Shown here: positions 16,793 to 25,285 of the stretch, one piece after another
Layout: every line of letters starts with the position of its first letter
How positions within the stretch are numbered: position 1 is the first letter of the stretch
Assembly (NCBI RefSeq): GCF_010500955.1
Contig: NZ_QVMJ01000016.1
Location: 1-64,000 of the forward strand
Direction of reading: 5' to 3'
DNA from: Bacteroides sp. 519
Lineage (GTDB): Bacteria > Bacteroidota > Bacteroidia > Bacteroidales > Bacteroidaceae
DNA length: 64,000 nt
The notes under the pieces: model-generated
The model's database searches: none
Told to the model about the DNA's origin: nothing
Seen by the model: only the letters and a program-made list of their open reading frames with translations
Made by a program: the position numbers and the translations under genes

Positions 16793-17737
16793 ATGAAAGT
16801 AAATACCTACAACGATTTGAGAGAACGAATAAAAGCAGAAGGTTATAGAACCAAAACTCAGTTTTATAACTATGTAAAAACCTTGCCAGACACCATTCAG
16901 GAATATATTGCAGGACAACTAGGTGCTGAAAAATTGGATGCCAACAAATTTAAATCGTGGTCTTCATTTGTTAATTCTGATTCTGGCACTGATAGGCTTA
17001 ATTCTGGCACTTGGGCAGCTATGCTCATTGCCTTTTCGCATTTGTTGTACACCGAGGTGGAAAAAGCTGAAGAGAACACGCAACTAACTGAACTAGAAGA
17101 TATAGAAAAAATAGAAAAACGCTTTGAAGGCCTTTGGAACTTGGTATCAACAAATGGAAAACAAGAGATAATAAAATTACTACACGCCATTCAAACCAAA
17201 CTGGAAATCACACTGGAATACTGTGAAATACAACTGGAAGAAAGGGAAAAAAACGACAATAAAGAGCGCTGCTTATATACAGAATATGCCAATTGTAAAG
17301 GTCAAATTGGGGTTAGGGTAAAAAAACACAGAACAGATGGTGTAGGGGTATCATTATATGTTTTTGAAAACAATATACCGGTTTGGGTAAATAACATAGA
17401 GGAGGGTCAAACATTATACGATGCAAAGTTGATTGACTCATGGTCGGGCATGACCGACTTACCTAAATATTGGGATGCAGTAAATAGACACTTTAAAACA
17501 TATATAGTTATCCCTTTGGTGTTCAAAGGGCTATATAGCAATTTTGGTTTTATCTCATTTGAGAGTTATGACTATAAAAGAATGCCGGATGATCCCAAAG
17601 AAGAAGAATATATCAAATCACTATTCAATAGAATAGCAGAAATTGTAGCCGATAATATTATTACAAGGAAGACTAAACTTACCGTTAAACTAGTAAACCA
17701 ACATCTTCTCAATATACACAGAAGTGCTAAGCGATAA
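16793..17737 (+). CDS. Uncharacterised protein with possible C-terminal GAF-like domain
   Basis: A 314-residue cytoplasmic protein. The N-terminal half is helical (LRERIKAEGYRTKTQFYNYV, then a long helix from residue ~95 to 155 rich in Glu and Lys, possibly coiled coil). The C-terminal half (GVGVSLYVFENN, then YIVIPLVFKGLYSNFGFISF, ending in a helix DNIITRKTK) has the strand-and-helix pattern of a GAF-type sensor domain. No output domain is seen. A TATATTTAG sequence near 16757 may be its -7 element. Its last 48 nt overlap the converging racemase gene. Function unknown. Confidence 0.55.
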   Translation: MKVNTYNDLRERIKAEGYRTKTQFYNYVKTLPDTIQEYIAGQLGAEKLDANKFKSWSSFVNSDSGTDRLNSGTWAAMLIAFSHLLYTEVEKAEENTQLTELEDIEKIEKRFEGLWNLVSTNGKQEIIKLLHAIQTKLEITLEYCEIQLEEREKNDNKERCLYTEYANCKGQIGVRVKKHRTDGVGVSLYVFENNIPVWVNNIEEGQTLYDAKLIDSWSGMTDLPKYWDAVNRHFKTYIVIPLVFKGLYSNFGFISFESYDYKRMPDDPKEEEYIKSLFNRIAEIVADNIITRKTKLTVKLVNQHLLNIHRSAKR

Positions 17738-18754
17738 CAGTGAGGCATAATTCACTTTGAACGTTACTATATCGCCCACCCGGTAATCTTTATCGGTGTG
17801 GGTTACATCCAAAAGAATATGGTCGCTCGATGCCCCTATGATATGAATTTGTTCATCATGGGGGATTATTTTGTCTGTGTTTACATCTTGCCGACCACAA
17901 GCTATGATAGCTCTTTTCATTGGTCCTTTATCAACATGAATTGGTTTCTCGCCAAAAGCATCAAGTCCACTTTCGCCATAAGGCATGGATGGCTTTTCTT
18001 TTAGTTCGATGATTTCGGTATGAAGTGTAAATATGTCGGTGTGTAAATCCCAAAGTTGATGTTGAAAAGAAGTTTCTTTCCCCAAAAGAACCACTTCGCC
18101 AAGCCGTAGGTGGTTTATACCTGTTGGTAAATTGTTTTCTAATAAATAAGCAGACCCGGAATTACCACCAGATATTATATCTAGCTTTATCCCATAAGTA
18201 CGTTCTATATCCGCAGCTACACACACCAATTGTTTCAGATTATTATTGGTAGGAATAATGCCTCCAAAACAGTTGAAATTAACTCCAATGCCCAGTAGCT
18301 TTATTCCATTTATTTTTAAAATCTCACCAGCTATAGCCACTGCGTCTTGTACAAGTATGCCTTCGCGCAGGTCGCCAAGTTCTATCATTAAAACTACTCC
18401 ATGACATTTGCCTAATTTGACTGCTTCAGTTCCCAATGCTTGTATTGTATCAATTTCCGAATTCAGGCTGATGTCGGCTACAGTTATTACTTCTTTTGCT
18501 TCGGATATCATGGGAAGCCGAAGGAGCCATTTGCGAATGCCTGGATGATTATCTATTTTCTTTAGATTTTCCAGACGCGAATCTGCTAAATCACAAAAAC
18601 CAGCTTCTATGCAAAGTTTGGTTAGCTCAGGCAAGGCGCAAAATCCCTTTGTAACTACACTTATAGTGACGCCGTTTTCTTTAGCCATTATATAAACCTT
18701 ATTCAGATTCTGTTTAAACTTAGTTGTATCTATAGTAAGTGTAGGATATTTCAT
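17690..18754 (-). CDS. PLP-dependent amino-acid racemase (ornithine racemase-like)
   Basis: A 354-residue alanine racemase N-terminal-domain protein, closest in layout to the Orr/YhfX group acting on ornithine or related amino acids. The PLP lysine is K36 in SVVTKGFCA. The barrel strands GVVLMIELGDLREG, ISGGNSGSAYL and HLRLGEVVLLG are recognisable, and the C-terminal beta domain includes RAIIACGRQDV. The exact substrate cannot be read from sequence. It begins 2 nt after a GNAT gene, so the two are surely cotranscribed. Confidence 0.75.
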   Translation of the reverse strand: MKYPTLTIDTTKFKQNLNKVYIMAKENGVTISVVTKGFCALPELTKLCIEAGFCDLADSRLENLKKIDNHPGIRKWLLRLPMISEAKEVITVADISLNSEIDTIQALGTEAVKLGKCHGVVLMIELGDLREGILVQDAVAIAGEILKINGIKLLGIGVNFNCFGGIIPTNNNLKQLVCVAADIERTYGIKLDIISGGNSGSAYLLENNLPTGINHLRLGEVVLLGKETSFQHQLWDLHTDIFTLHTEIIELKEKPSMPYGESGLDAFGEKPIHVDKGPMKRAIIACGRQDVNTDKIIPHDEQIHIIGASSDHILLDVTHTDKDYRVGDIVTFKVNYASLLSLSTSVYIEKMLVY

Positions 18755-18756
18755 AG

Positions 18757-19308
18757 TTACAGTTTTTTGTATACAATATAGCGTTCGTATCCTTCGTATT
18801 GTGCATCTTTGGCATTTTTCAATATTTCGAAACCATTTGCAACAAAGTTATTTATGCTATAAATGTTTTCCGGATCAACTGTTGCTGCCATGAGGTCGTA
18901 GTCTCTTTTCTTTGCCTCTTCGATAGAAATATTCAGTAAATGCTCATGTAATTTGTTTCCACGCCAATTAGGCAGAACCACCACTGTATCGAATGTAGCT
19001 ACTTTATTTTGCTCAAAGTTATAACTCAAATCAAATTCTACTTCACTGCTGAAGAAAGTATAAGAATAGGCACATATACCCTCAGGCGTTTGCACACACA
19101 AAAAATATATATCTTTCCGATTTAAAAAATCTTTTATCTGATTGTTTTGAGTTGGGATAAACAGTCGCTCATTCTTGTTGCTTTTCAAATCGGCCATTAT
19201 TACATTCTGTATATCCAGAATTTCTTGATAATCCTCGGGGTTGCACAGTCGTATATAACAGTTAGGTACTTTATGTTTTTTATATAGGAAGTTAGGTAAA
19301 TTTGTCAT
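18757..19308 (-). CDS. GNAT-family N-acetyltransferase
   Basis: A 183-residue acetyltransferase with the GNAT core. The acetyl-CoA loop is NWRGNKLHEHLL (R/Q-x-x-G-x-x form), preceded by strand TFDTVVVLP and followed by LMAATVDPENIYSINNFVANGFE, the usual C-terminal motif B. The substrate is unknown. Its location, 2 nt upstream of the racemase and 14 nt downstream of a Ser/Thr kinase, suggests a shared small operon. Confidence 0.8.
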   Translation of the reverse strand: MTNLPNFLYKKHKVPNCYIRLCNPEDYQEILDIQNVIMADLKSNKNERLFIPTQNNQIKDFLNRKDIYFLCVQTPEGICAYSYTFFSSEVEFDLSYNFEQNKVATFDTVVVLPNWRGNKLHEHLLNISIEEAKKRDYDLMAATVDPENIYSINNFVANGFEILKNAKDAQYEGYERYIVYKKL

Positions 19309-19322
19309 AAATGTGGGGTTAA

Positions 19323-20330
19323 TTATTTAATAGAATTCTGTTTTGCTTTATTACAAGCATCCTCATATACATCTTCGGGCATTTCTATCATCTCTCCATT
19401 AGGTAAAAGCCATTTGGAACAGTTAGTACCTTCGTATTTTTGAGCATGGTGTCTTAGTGTCGAATCCAATTTGTATTCTTCATATTCTGATCTGGAGAAA
19501 TGCCTAGATTCAAATTTGAATACCGTTTTTGTATCCCCTGTATTAAACATACTATACACCCCATAGCCAGCCAACACAAACAACACACACAACCCCGCCA
19601 TAGCAAGCCTCTTTTTCCATTGAGTATAATATGCCATTTGTAATTCAGCAACTGATAGGTATCTGTCTTTTGCATCTATAGCAATGCATTTATTAATCAC
19701 TCTTTTAGAACCAATACCTACAAACTGTAACACTCGCCCAATGGCATACACATCGCAAGCTGGTGATAGTTTTTCGGCATTCGCTATTTGCTCGGGTGCA
19801 GTATAACGAGCACTGCCTGCCGGATTGTATGGGTAGCAATCTTGATAAGCAAAGCCTAGATCAATTAGCTTTACATGATGACCTTGACGAGTGATGAGAA
19901 TATTTTCGGGCTTAAGGTCAAGATGCAACATCTGGTGTGAGTGCAGATATTCAATGGCCGAAAATAGTTCTTTTACAAACTGTTGCTGTTTGGCTTTATT
20001 TTTAAAATGATTGGGATGTCTGGTAAGGAATGTATCCAACGAAAGTCCGTCTACATAATCGGTAAGGATATAGAATTTGTTGGCATCCATTTGGATATCA
20101 ACATAGCGCACAATATTAGGATGATCAAGACGCAGACCAAGTTCTAATTCTTTCTTGAAAGCAGATACATATAAAGGATTCGTGGCCATTTCAGGACGCA
20201 GCCATTTTTGAACATACCACTTTCCATATCGATTTACTTTATAACAAACCGAGGTAGCACCTTGCCCAATAAGAGTAGGATGGGTGGGCAGGGGTTCGGC
20301 TACAGACCGAATAAAGTCGGATTGAGGCAT
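19323..20330 (-). CDS. Membrane-anchored eukaryotic-like Ser/Thr protein kinase
   Basis: A 335-residue Hanks-type kinase. The glycine loop is IGQGATSVCYKV (21-32), the likely ATP lysine is K42, the catalytic loop is HLDLKPEN with D138 and N143, and the magnesium loop is DLGF with D157. APE is present near residues 178-180. The C-terminal lobe is short. A transmembrane helix at about 243-261 (LAMAGLCVLFVLAGYGVYSMF-like) follows, with a ~70-residue outer tail lacking PASTA repeats. The frame extends to 20438, but MPQSDFIRSV at 20330 is a more natural start. It heads the kinase-GNAT-racemase group. Confidence 0.8.
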   Translation of the reverse strand: MPQSDFIRSVAEPLPTHPTLIGQGATSVCYKVNRYGKWYVQKWLRPEMATNPLYVSAFKKELELGLRLDHPNIVRYVDIQMDANKFYILTDYVDGLSLDTFLTRHPNHFKNKAKQQQFVKELFSAIEYLHSHQMLHLDLKPENILITRQGHHVKLIDLGFAYQDCYPYNPAGSARYTAPEQIANAEKLSPACDVYAIGRVLQFVGIGSKRVINKCIAIDAKDRYLSVAELQMAYYTQWKKRLAMAGLCVLFVLAGYGVYSMFNTGDTKTVFKFESRHFSRSEYEEYKLDSTLRHHAQKYEGTNCSKWLLPNGEMIEMPEDVYEDACNKAKQNSIK

Positions 20331-20663
20331 AGTATCAGAATTATTGTTGACGCTAACAAACTTAGATAAAAAAATAGTTGCAGACAAACAATCATACAAA
20401 AAGTTCACGCCTCTTATTCGAAATATTTCATTCCACATTTTTATCTCTAAAGCGGTTGACCTTTATTTTTCTTATCTCTGGAACGGGTTGACTAACATTT
20501 TTGTAAATAATACTCCTTAACAAGAAAGGCCTTATTTTTAGGTCAGGCCTTTTCTTGTCCGGTGCTCTCCAAGTGCCTTTTATAATTTTACTTAAGCACA
20601 AAAAAGGCAGCCCAAAGACTACCTTTATTATATTGGAGTTGTATCTTGATAACAATAAAACAC
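20331..20663. other. Gap between kinase and protease array
   Basis: This region contains a terminator for the upstream minus-strand genes (20600-20627) and a second stem with arms CAAGAAAGGCC and GGCCTTTTCTTG (20521-20557). It also has a short direct repeat with TTATCTCT and CGGTTGAC (about 20440-20464 and 20468-20492). A 75-codon minus-strand open frame across it is not considered real. Confidence 0.6.
20600..20627 (-). terminator. Rho-independent terminator after the aspartic-protease-like genes
   Basis: On the minus strand AAAGGTAG and CTGCCTTT form a stem with one mismatch, followed by a T-run. It sits about 40 nt past the stop of the last FDTG-motif gene and would separate that gene run from the kinase operon. 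Confidence 0.65.
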
Positions 20664-21746
20664 TTATTCCTTAAATAGAGAATTGGCAGGTAACCCTGTT
20701 GAATCATTATTTATATGGATGGTGGTCCCATATACAATTACATCATTATAATAATCCAAACTATCTTTATCGTTTCTGCCTATCTCTTTCATTTTGAGAA
20801 TAAGTTGTTTTTCGTCGGTTTTATAAATATGCGGACTTTCATTTTTAAATAGCAATACTTCATTCTTACCTGCATCATAATACATCTTATCAAACCTTTT
20901 TAGAAATCCACCAGTGAACACATTAACAGGCGTATGGGCTTTATTAATAGCCGATAAATCATTCATTTTATAATTATTCAGTATCACCGATTGAATAAGT
21001 TGAATCTTTGCATTACCAGCTTCTATGTTTATGCAATTCCCATAGTGCTTATTTAAATAGCGATACAACGAATCCGTTAAAGTCATATCGCCCATCAACT
21101 TATGATCAAAAACATCTATACCTTGAGACAGTCCTGTTTGGAAAAGAAAGTCTGCCGTTATACTATCATTTAGAGATACATTAACAATAAAATTTTCTTT
21201 ATTCTTATTCTTATCCTTAATCTTTTTCAACTTTAGAGATTCGACTTCTTGAGGGAGCAATTCATTGTTGCCTTTGGGGGATAAACAAACTGTATGGGTT
21301 GTGAAATCAAAAAGCCAATTATAGTTCGAAATTATATCCATTCCAATAACCCCGTCCGAATCGTATCTATAATCTATTTTCTCTCCAACCCCATACAAAA
21401 AGAATAACTGCTCTTTTATCCTCAAATTACCTCCCAAGTTACAATTATACTTCCCACAGGAATATGGTATCTTTTCTCCCTTTGCAAGATGCTTCATGGC
21501 TCGTGCATAAACATTTGCTGTATCCAATGCCACCGTTTGAGAGACTTTGGGATAATTTATAGATGAATGTTTTGAACCTGTGTCAAAAAGAAACATAAAT
21601 CGTTTTCCTTCAAAAAAGACCGGAACATAGATTACACGAGAAAATTTTTCCTCGTATGAGATTTTTTTTAATGTATTTGGGCCAGACTGGCAAGTGGCTG
21701 AAATACTGTATAAAGCAATAAGTATTAATAAACAAATGGTTTTCAT
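20664..21746 (-). CDS. Exported two-lobed retropepsin-like protein, paralogue 1
   Basis: A 360-residue exported protein (signal MKTICLLILIALYSISATC). Lobe 1 carries FLFDTGSKHSSIN near residue 52 and the supporting GVIGMDII segment near residue 134, the Asp-Thr-Gly/Ile-Gly pattern of clan AA aspartic proteases. In lobe 2 the equivalent motif reads FLFQTGLSQG: the catalytic Asp is Gln. It may be inactive or work as a single-lobe or dimeric enzyme. It is the last of five tandem paralogues on this strand and has the terminator downstream. Confidence 0.7.
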   Translation of the reverse strand: MKTICLLILIALYSISATCQSGPNTLKKISYEEKFSRVIYVPVFFEGKRFMFLFDTGSKHSSINYPKVSQTVALDTANVYARAMKHLAKGEKIPYSCGKYNCNLGGNLRIKEQLFFLYGVGEKIDYRYDSDGVIGMDIISNYNWLFDFTTHTVCLSPKGNNELLPQEVESLKLKKIKDKNKNKENFIVNVSLNDSITADFLFQTGLSQGIDVFDHKLMGDMTLTDSLYRYLNKHYGNCINIEAGNAKIQLIQSVILNNYKMNDLSAINKAHTPVNVFTGGFLKRFDKMYYDAGKNEVLLFKNESPHIYKTDEKQLILKMKEIGRNDKDSLDYYNDVIVYGTTIHINNDSTGLPANSLFKE

Positions 21747-21793
21747 AATTTTTGTTGTTTTTATAAGGTTATTGATTTATGAAGACGAGAATA

Positions 21794-22912
21794 TCAATTA
21801 ATATTTTTGTTGAAAAAGCCCTCTGCTTTTCCATCAGAATCTTTCAAATTATCTCCTACAGTTATTGTAGATCCTAATATATCTATGTCTTTGTAAAGAT
21901 CCTTGTCTTTAAGCGGAATTGATCGCAATTTCAACGTGTATTCTTTGATTCTACAAATTAATTCTCTTTCATCTGTTTTATAATTCTGCATGTCTTTACT
22001 TTTAAATAATAAAATTTCATCTTTTGCTCCATTATAATACATATAGTTAAATCTTTTAAAAAAGCCAACAGTAAACATGTTGCAATTCATAGCATTAGGT
22101 AGTTTCTCTTTAAATGCTGAAAGGTCTTGCATTTCAATATTGTCAAGTTTAAAATCTTGAATGAGTTGAAAACTAATCGTATCATAGTATTCAACATTAA
22201 TGCAATTCTTGTAATTCCTATTTACAAAACGATATAATGAATCAACAAAAATCATATCTCCTGTCAAGTGATAATCATTTATTCGAGATTTTTTTCCATA
22301 TCCAGTATCAAAAAGAAATCTGGTTTTTACACTGTCGTTGATAATGACATTGGTATAAAATATATCTTCTTTTTTTTCTTTAATAATGGTGAGAGTATCT
22401 GCGTTAATAGCAGGAAAACATTTACTTCCTTTATTGAATACTGTAACTGTTTTATTCTGGGTGTCGAATAGCCAGTCGTATTTTGAAATTATATTTAGGC
22501 CTATAATGCCATCTCCTGTATAATTATCTACAAACTCACCATTCTTAAACCCGTGTAGTCCTAATATCTGCTTTTCTATAAAAACAGCTTCTCCTAATGT
22601 TATATCATATATTCCACATGAAAGATAGTTTTTGCTGATTTTATGATATGTTTTTACATTTATATCCATTGAGCAAAGATTCGTTGTGTCTAAAAACATT
22701 ATTGGAGATAATTTGCGATAATTTACAATAGAAGTTTTAGCACCCGTATCAAATAGAAAATCAAGTTTTTTACCATTTAGTATAATTGGAATGTGAATTC
22801 TCATTAAAGAGTCTTCCTTATACGCAAATGTTTGAGGCATAGGATTAGAAGAAGTATTGTTACAACTATACAAACTGCACAATATTAATATTAAGAGATA
22901 AATATTTTTCAT
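21794..22912 (-). CDS. Exported two-lobed retropepsin-like lipoprotein, paralogue 2
   Basis: A 372-residue lipoprotein (LYSC lipobox, cysteine near residue 17). Two FDTG motifs are present: FLFDTGAKTSIVN near residue 53 and FLFDTGYGKKSRI near residue 199. GIIGLNII lies between them, and VGFFKRFNYMYYNG in the C-terminal part. This is the arrangement expected for a bilobal aspartic protease anchored in the periplasm or surface. No substrate can be assigned; most family members in Bacteroidetes are annotated only as aspartyl protease family. Confidence 0.72.
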   Translation of the reverse strand: MKNIYLLILILCSLYSCNNTSSNPMPQTFAYKEDSLMRIHIPIILNGKKLDFLFDTGAKTSIVNYRKLSPIMFLDTTNLCSMDINVKTYHKISKNYLSCGIYDITLGEAVFIEKQILGLHGFKNGEFVDNYTGDGIIGLNIISKYDWLFDTQNKTVTVFNKGSKCFPAINADTLTIIKEKKEDIFYTNVIINDSVKTRFLFDTGYGKKSRINDYHLTGDMIFVDSLYRFVNRNYKNCINVEYYDTISFQLIQDFKLDNIEMQDLSAFKEKLPNAMNCNMFTVGFFKRFNYMYYNGAKDEILLFKSKDMQNYKTDERELICRIKEYTLKLRSIPLKDKDLYKDIDILGSTITVGDNLKDSDGKAEGFFNKNIN

Positions 22913-22989
22913 ACTTCAAAATTTAAAAGGGGATTTTTAAAATATTAAATATAGATTGGGTTGGAATCTCTGTTGCTATAAAACCCATT

Positions 22990-24090
22990 TTAATTCTTGA
23001 AAATAGATTCTACTGAGGTTTTCGTTGAATCATTAGTTAAATGAATAGTACCACCATACACCTGTACATGTTCATAATAATCCAGGCTGTCTAAACCATC
23101 TAAGCCATCTGTTAAAAATTTCTTGGTTCTATATATGAACTCATTTGTTTGAGTGTTGTTAAAGCTTTCATCTTTAAATAGTAGTATTTCATTCTTTTCG
23201 GAGTCATAATACATTTCATTAAATCTTCTTAAGAAACCAATGGAGAAAATATTGATATTTGAATAATTAAACTCTTCTTTGAAAGCAATAAGGTTTTGAA
23301 AATCGCAATCTTCAATTTTTAACGATTGAATAACTTGAATGTCTATAGAATCTGAAAAATCTACATTCATACAATTTGGTACTTTTTTATTGAAATAATA
23401 AAATGACGAATCCGAAAATATCATATCTGTTGCAATTTCATAATCACCTATACAGGCACTTTCAAAACCAAACCCTGTATCAAAAAGAAAACGCTGGCTG
23501 ATACTGTCATTTAAAGATATCTTGCAATGGAAAGCTTTCTTTTTCCTTTCTTTCTTTAATAATAAATCTTCCTTTTTTTGTAACAAAACACCTCTACTTC
23601 CTCTTTTGTATATTTTGACGATTTTGTTGTCGAAATCAAAAAACCAATCAAATTTGGATATTAAATCTAAACCTATAATTCCCAAAACAGAGCTATCTCG
23701 ATACAGGCTATTTGAGCTATTCTTAATGTTTTTAAAACCATATAAGGAAAATAATTGTTGCTTTACAAGCAAATCTTTTCCTAAAGTAAAATCATAACAA
23801 TACATAGATGCGGTTTCTTCATAGTTAGCCCTATATGTTGTAATGTTCAAAGTTTTAGTCATGACGTTTGTTGTATCAATAACAGTCTGGTGGATCTTCG
23901 TTGTGTTGATTTTAGAATGAGTACATCCCGTGTCAAATAAGAAATTATACTTTTCACCACCAATTATTACAGGAATATAGATCCTCATCGAAGAATCGTT
24001 TACATAACTAAATTCTGTGAGTTTTAGTGAGGGAGTCGTACACCCACAACTAAGCATTAATAATGTATATAAGAAATGTTTTAATTTCAT
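22990..24090 (-). CDS. Exported two-lobed retropepsin-like lipoprotein, paralogue 3
   Basis: A 366-residue lipoprotein (SCGC lipobox, cysteine near residue 17). The motifs are FLFDTGCTHSKIN in lobe 1 and FLFDTGFGFESACI in lobe 2, with GIIGLDLISKFDW between them. The C-terminal IGFLRRFNEMYYDSEKNEIL segment is shared by all five paralogues. Both candidate catalytic aspartates are intact. It lies 77 nt upstream of paralogue 2 in the same orientation. Confidence 0.72.
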   Translation of the reverse strand: MKLKHFLYTLLMLSCGCTTPSLKLTEFSYVNDSSMRIYIPVIIGGEKYNFLFDTGCTHSKINTTKIHQTVIDTTNVMTKTLNITTYRANYEETASMYCYDFTLGKDLLVKQQLFSLYGFKNIKNSSNSLYRDSSVLGIIGLDLISKFDWFFDFDNKIVKIYKRGSRGVLLQKKEDLLLKKERKKKAFHCKISLNDSISQRFLFDTGFGFESACIGDYEIATDMIFSDSSFYYFNKKVPNCMNVDFSDSIDIQVIQSLKIEDCDFQNLIAFKEEFNYSNINIFSIGFLRRFNEMYYDSEKNEILLFKDESFNNTQTNEFIYRTKKFLTDGLDGLDSLDYYEHVQVYGGTIHLTNDSTKTSVESIFKN

Positions 24091-24131
24091 GTTGATAATT
24101 TTACGTTTTACAATATGACAATGACATATTT

Positions 24132-25253
24132 TTAATGAATAGCCTTTTTAAAAACATCAATCGAAATTCCCACTGAGTCATTATATATTTTCACATAAGC
24201 ACCCATTAAATGTACAAATTCATAATAATCAAAGCTTTCTTCCTCTTCTTCATCTATCATTTTATCTTCTTTAACAATGAGTTTTTTTATTTTGATTATT
24301 AATTCCCTCTTATCTGTATTACTAATATCATTTAAGCTGTCATTCTTAAAAAGTAAAACTTCATCCTTCTTCGAATCATAATACATTTTATCAAATCGCC
24401 GTATGAATCCCAGTGTGAAAATATTTCCATTAGATCTATTTTCCTTACTTCTAATAGCTGAAAGGTTTTGAAAATCGGTCTGTTCTATTTTTAGGGACTG
24501 AATAAGTTGAAGTCCTATAGAATCGCATTCTTCAACTTCAACATTTATACAATCTGGTATATTATAATTTAGGTAATTGTACAAAGAATCTGATAAAATC
24601 ACATCTGTTGTTATCTTATAATCACCGATATAACTATTCCTTTTTCCAAAACCTGTGTCAAAAAGAAATTCTTGGGTAATGCTGTCATTGATTGTTATAT
24701 CACAGAAAAATGCATTTTTATCTATCTTCTTTTTAAATATTATTTTTTCTTTTCCTAACGATAATAACTCTCTACTTCCTTTTTTATATACTGTAGCTAC
24801 ATTATTATTCATGTCGAAAAGCCAATCGAATTTATCGATGACATTCATTCCAATGAAATTACTATCTACACTAAGATTTAAATAATCATCTTTATAGCCA
24901 TTCAACATAAACAACTGTTTTTTAAGCAGTAATTCTTCGTTTATATTAAGATCATAGCATTTCCAATGATGCAAACATGTATATATATCTTCGTATGTTG
25001 AAATAGCTGAAATAGCCGAAAAAATATTTGTAGTATCAGTAACTGCTTGAGGATTTTTATGAGTATTAATCAATGAAAAATCAGATCCGGTGTCAAATAC
25101 GAAATTATATCTTCCATTTGACAATCCTAAAGGTAGCCTGATCATTGATAGAGAATCAGTTTCATAATTTAACTGTGTTAGCATAGGAGAGGGTACTGTT
25201 GTACAGCCATAACTAAATAACAAGAAAAGATATATTATTTTTATTGTTTTCAT
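24132..25253 (-). CDS. Exported two-lobed retropepsin-like lipoprotein, paralogue 4
   Basis: A 373-residue lipoprotein (SYGC lipobox). The start at 25253 is chosen because it opens the signal peptide MKTIKIIYLFLLF; an upstream ATG at 25280 adds nine non-signal residues. Motifs are FVFDTGSDFSLIN (lobe 1) and FLFDTGFGKRNSYI (lobe 2), with FIGMNVIDKFDW between. The C-terminal LGFIRRFDKMYYDS segment follows. Both aspartates are intact. A run of acidic residues (DEEEEESFDYYE) near the C-terminus is peculiar to this copy. Confidence 0.72.
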   Translation of the reverse strand: MKTIKIIYLFLLFSYGCTTVPSPMLTQLNYETDSLSMIRLPLGLSNGRYNFVFDTGSDFSLINTHKNPQAVTDTTNIFSAISAISTYEDIYTCLHHWKCYDLNINEELLLKKQLFMLNGYKDDYLNLSVDSNFIGMNVIDKFDWLFDMNNNVATVYKKGSRELLSLGKEKIIFKKKIDKNAFFCDITINDSITQEFLFDTGFGKRNSYIGDYKITTDVILSDSLYNYLNYNIPDCINVEVEECDSIGLQLIQSLKIEQTDFQNLSAIRSKENRSNGNIFTLGFIRRFDKMYYDSKKDEVLLFKNDSLNDISNTDKRELIIKIKKLIVKEDKMIDEEEEESFDYYEFVHLMGAYVKIYNDSVGISIDVFKKAIH

Positions 25254-25285
25254 AAGAACTAAATTAATGATTAATAACAAATATC

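Noticed and set aside
20428..20655. 75-codon minus-strand open frame between kinase and protease genes
   Set aside because: It spans the terminator hairpins and short direct repeats and has no recognisable protein features.
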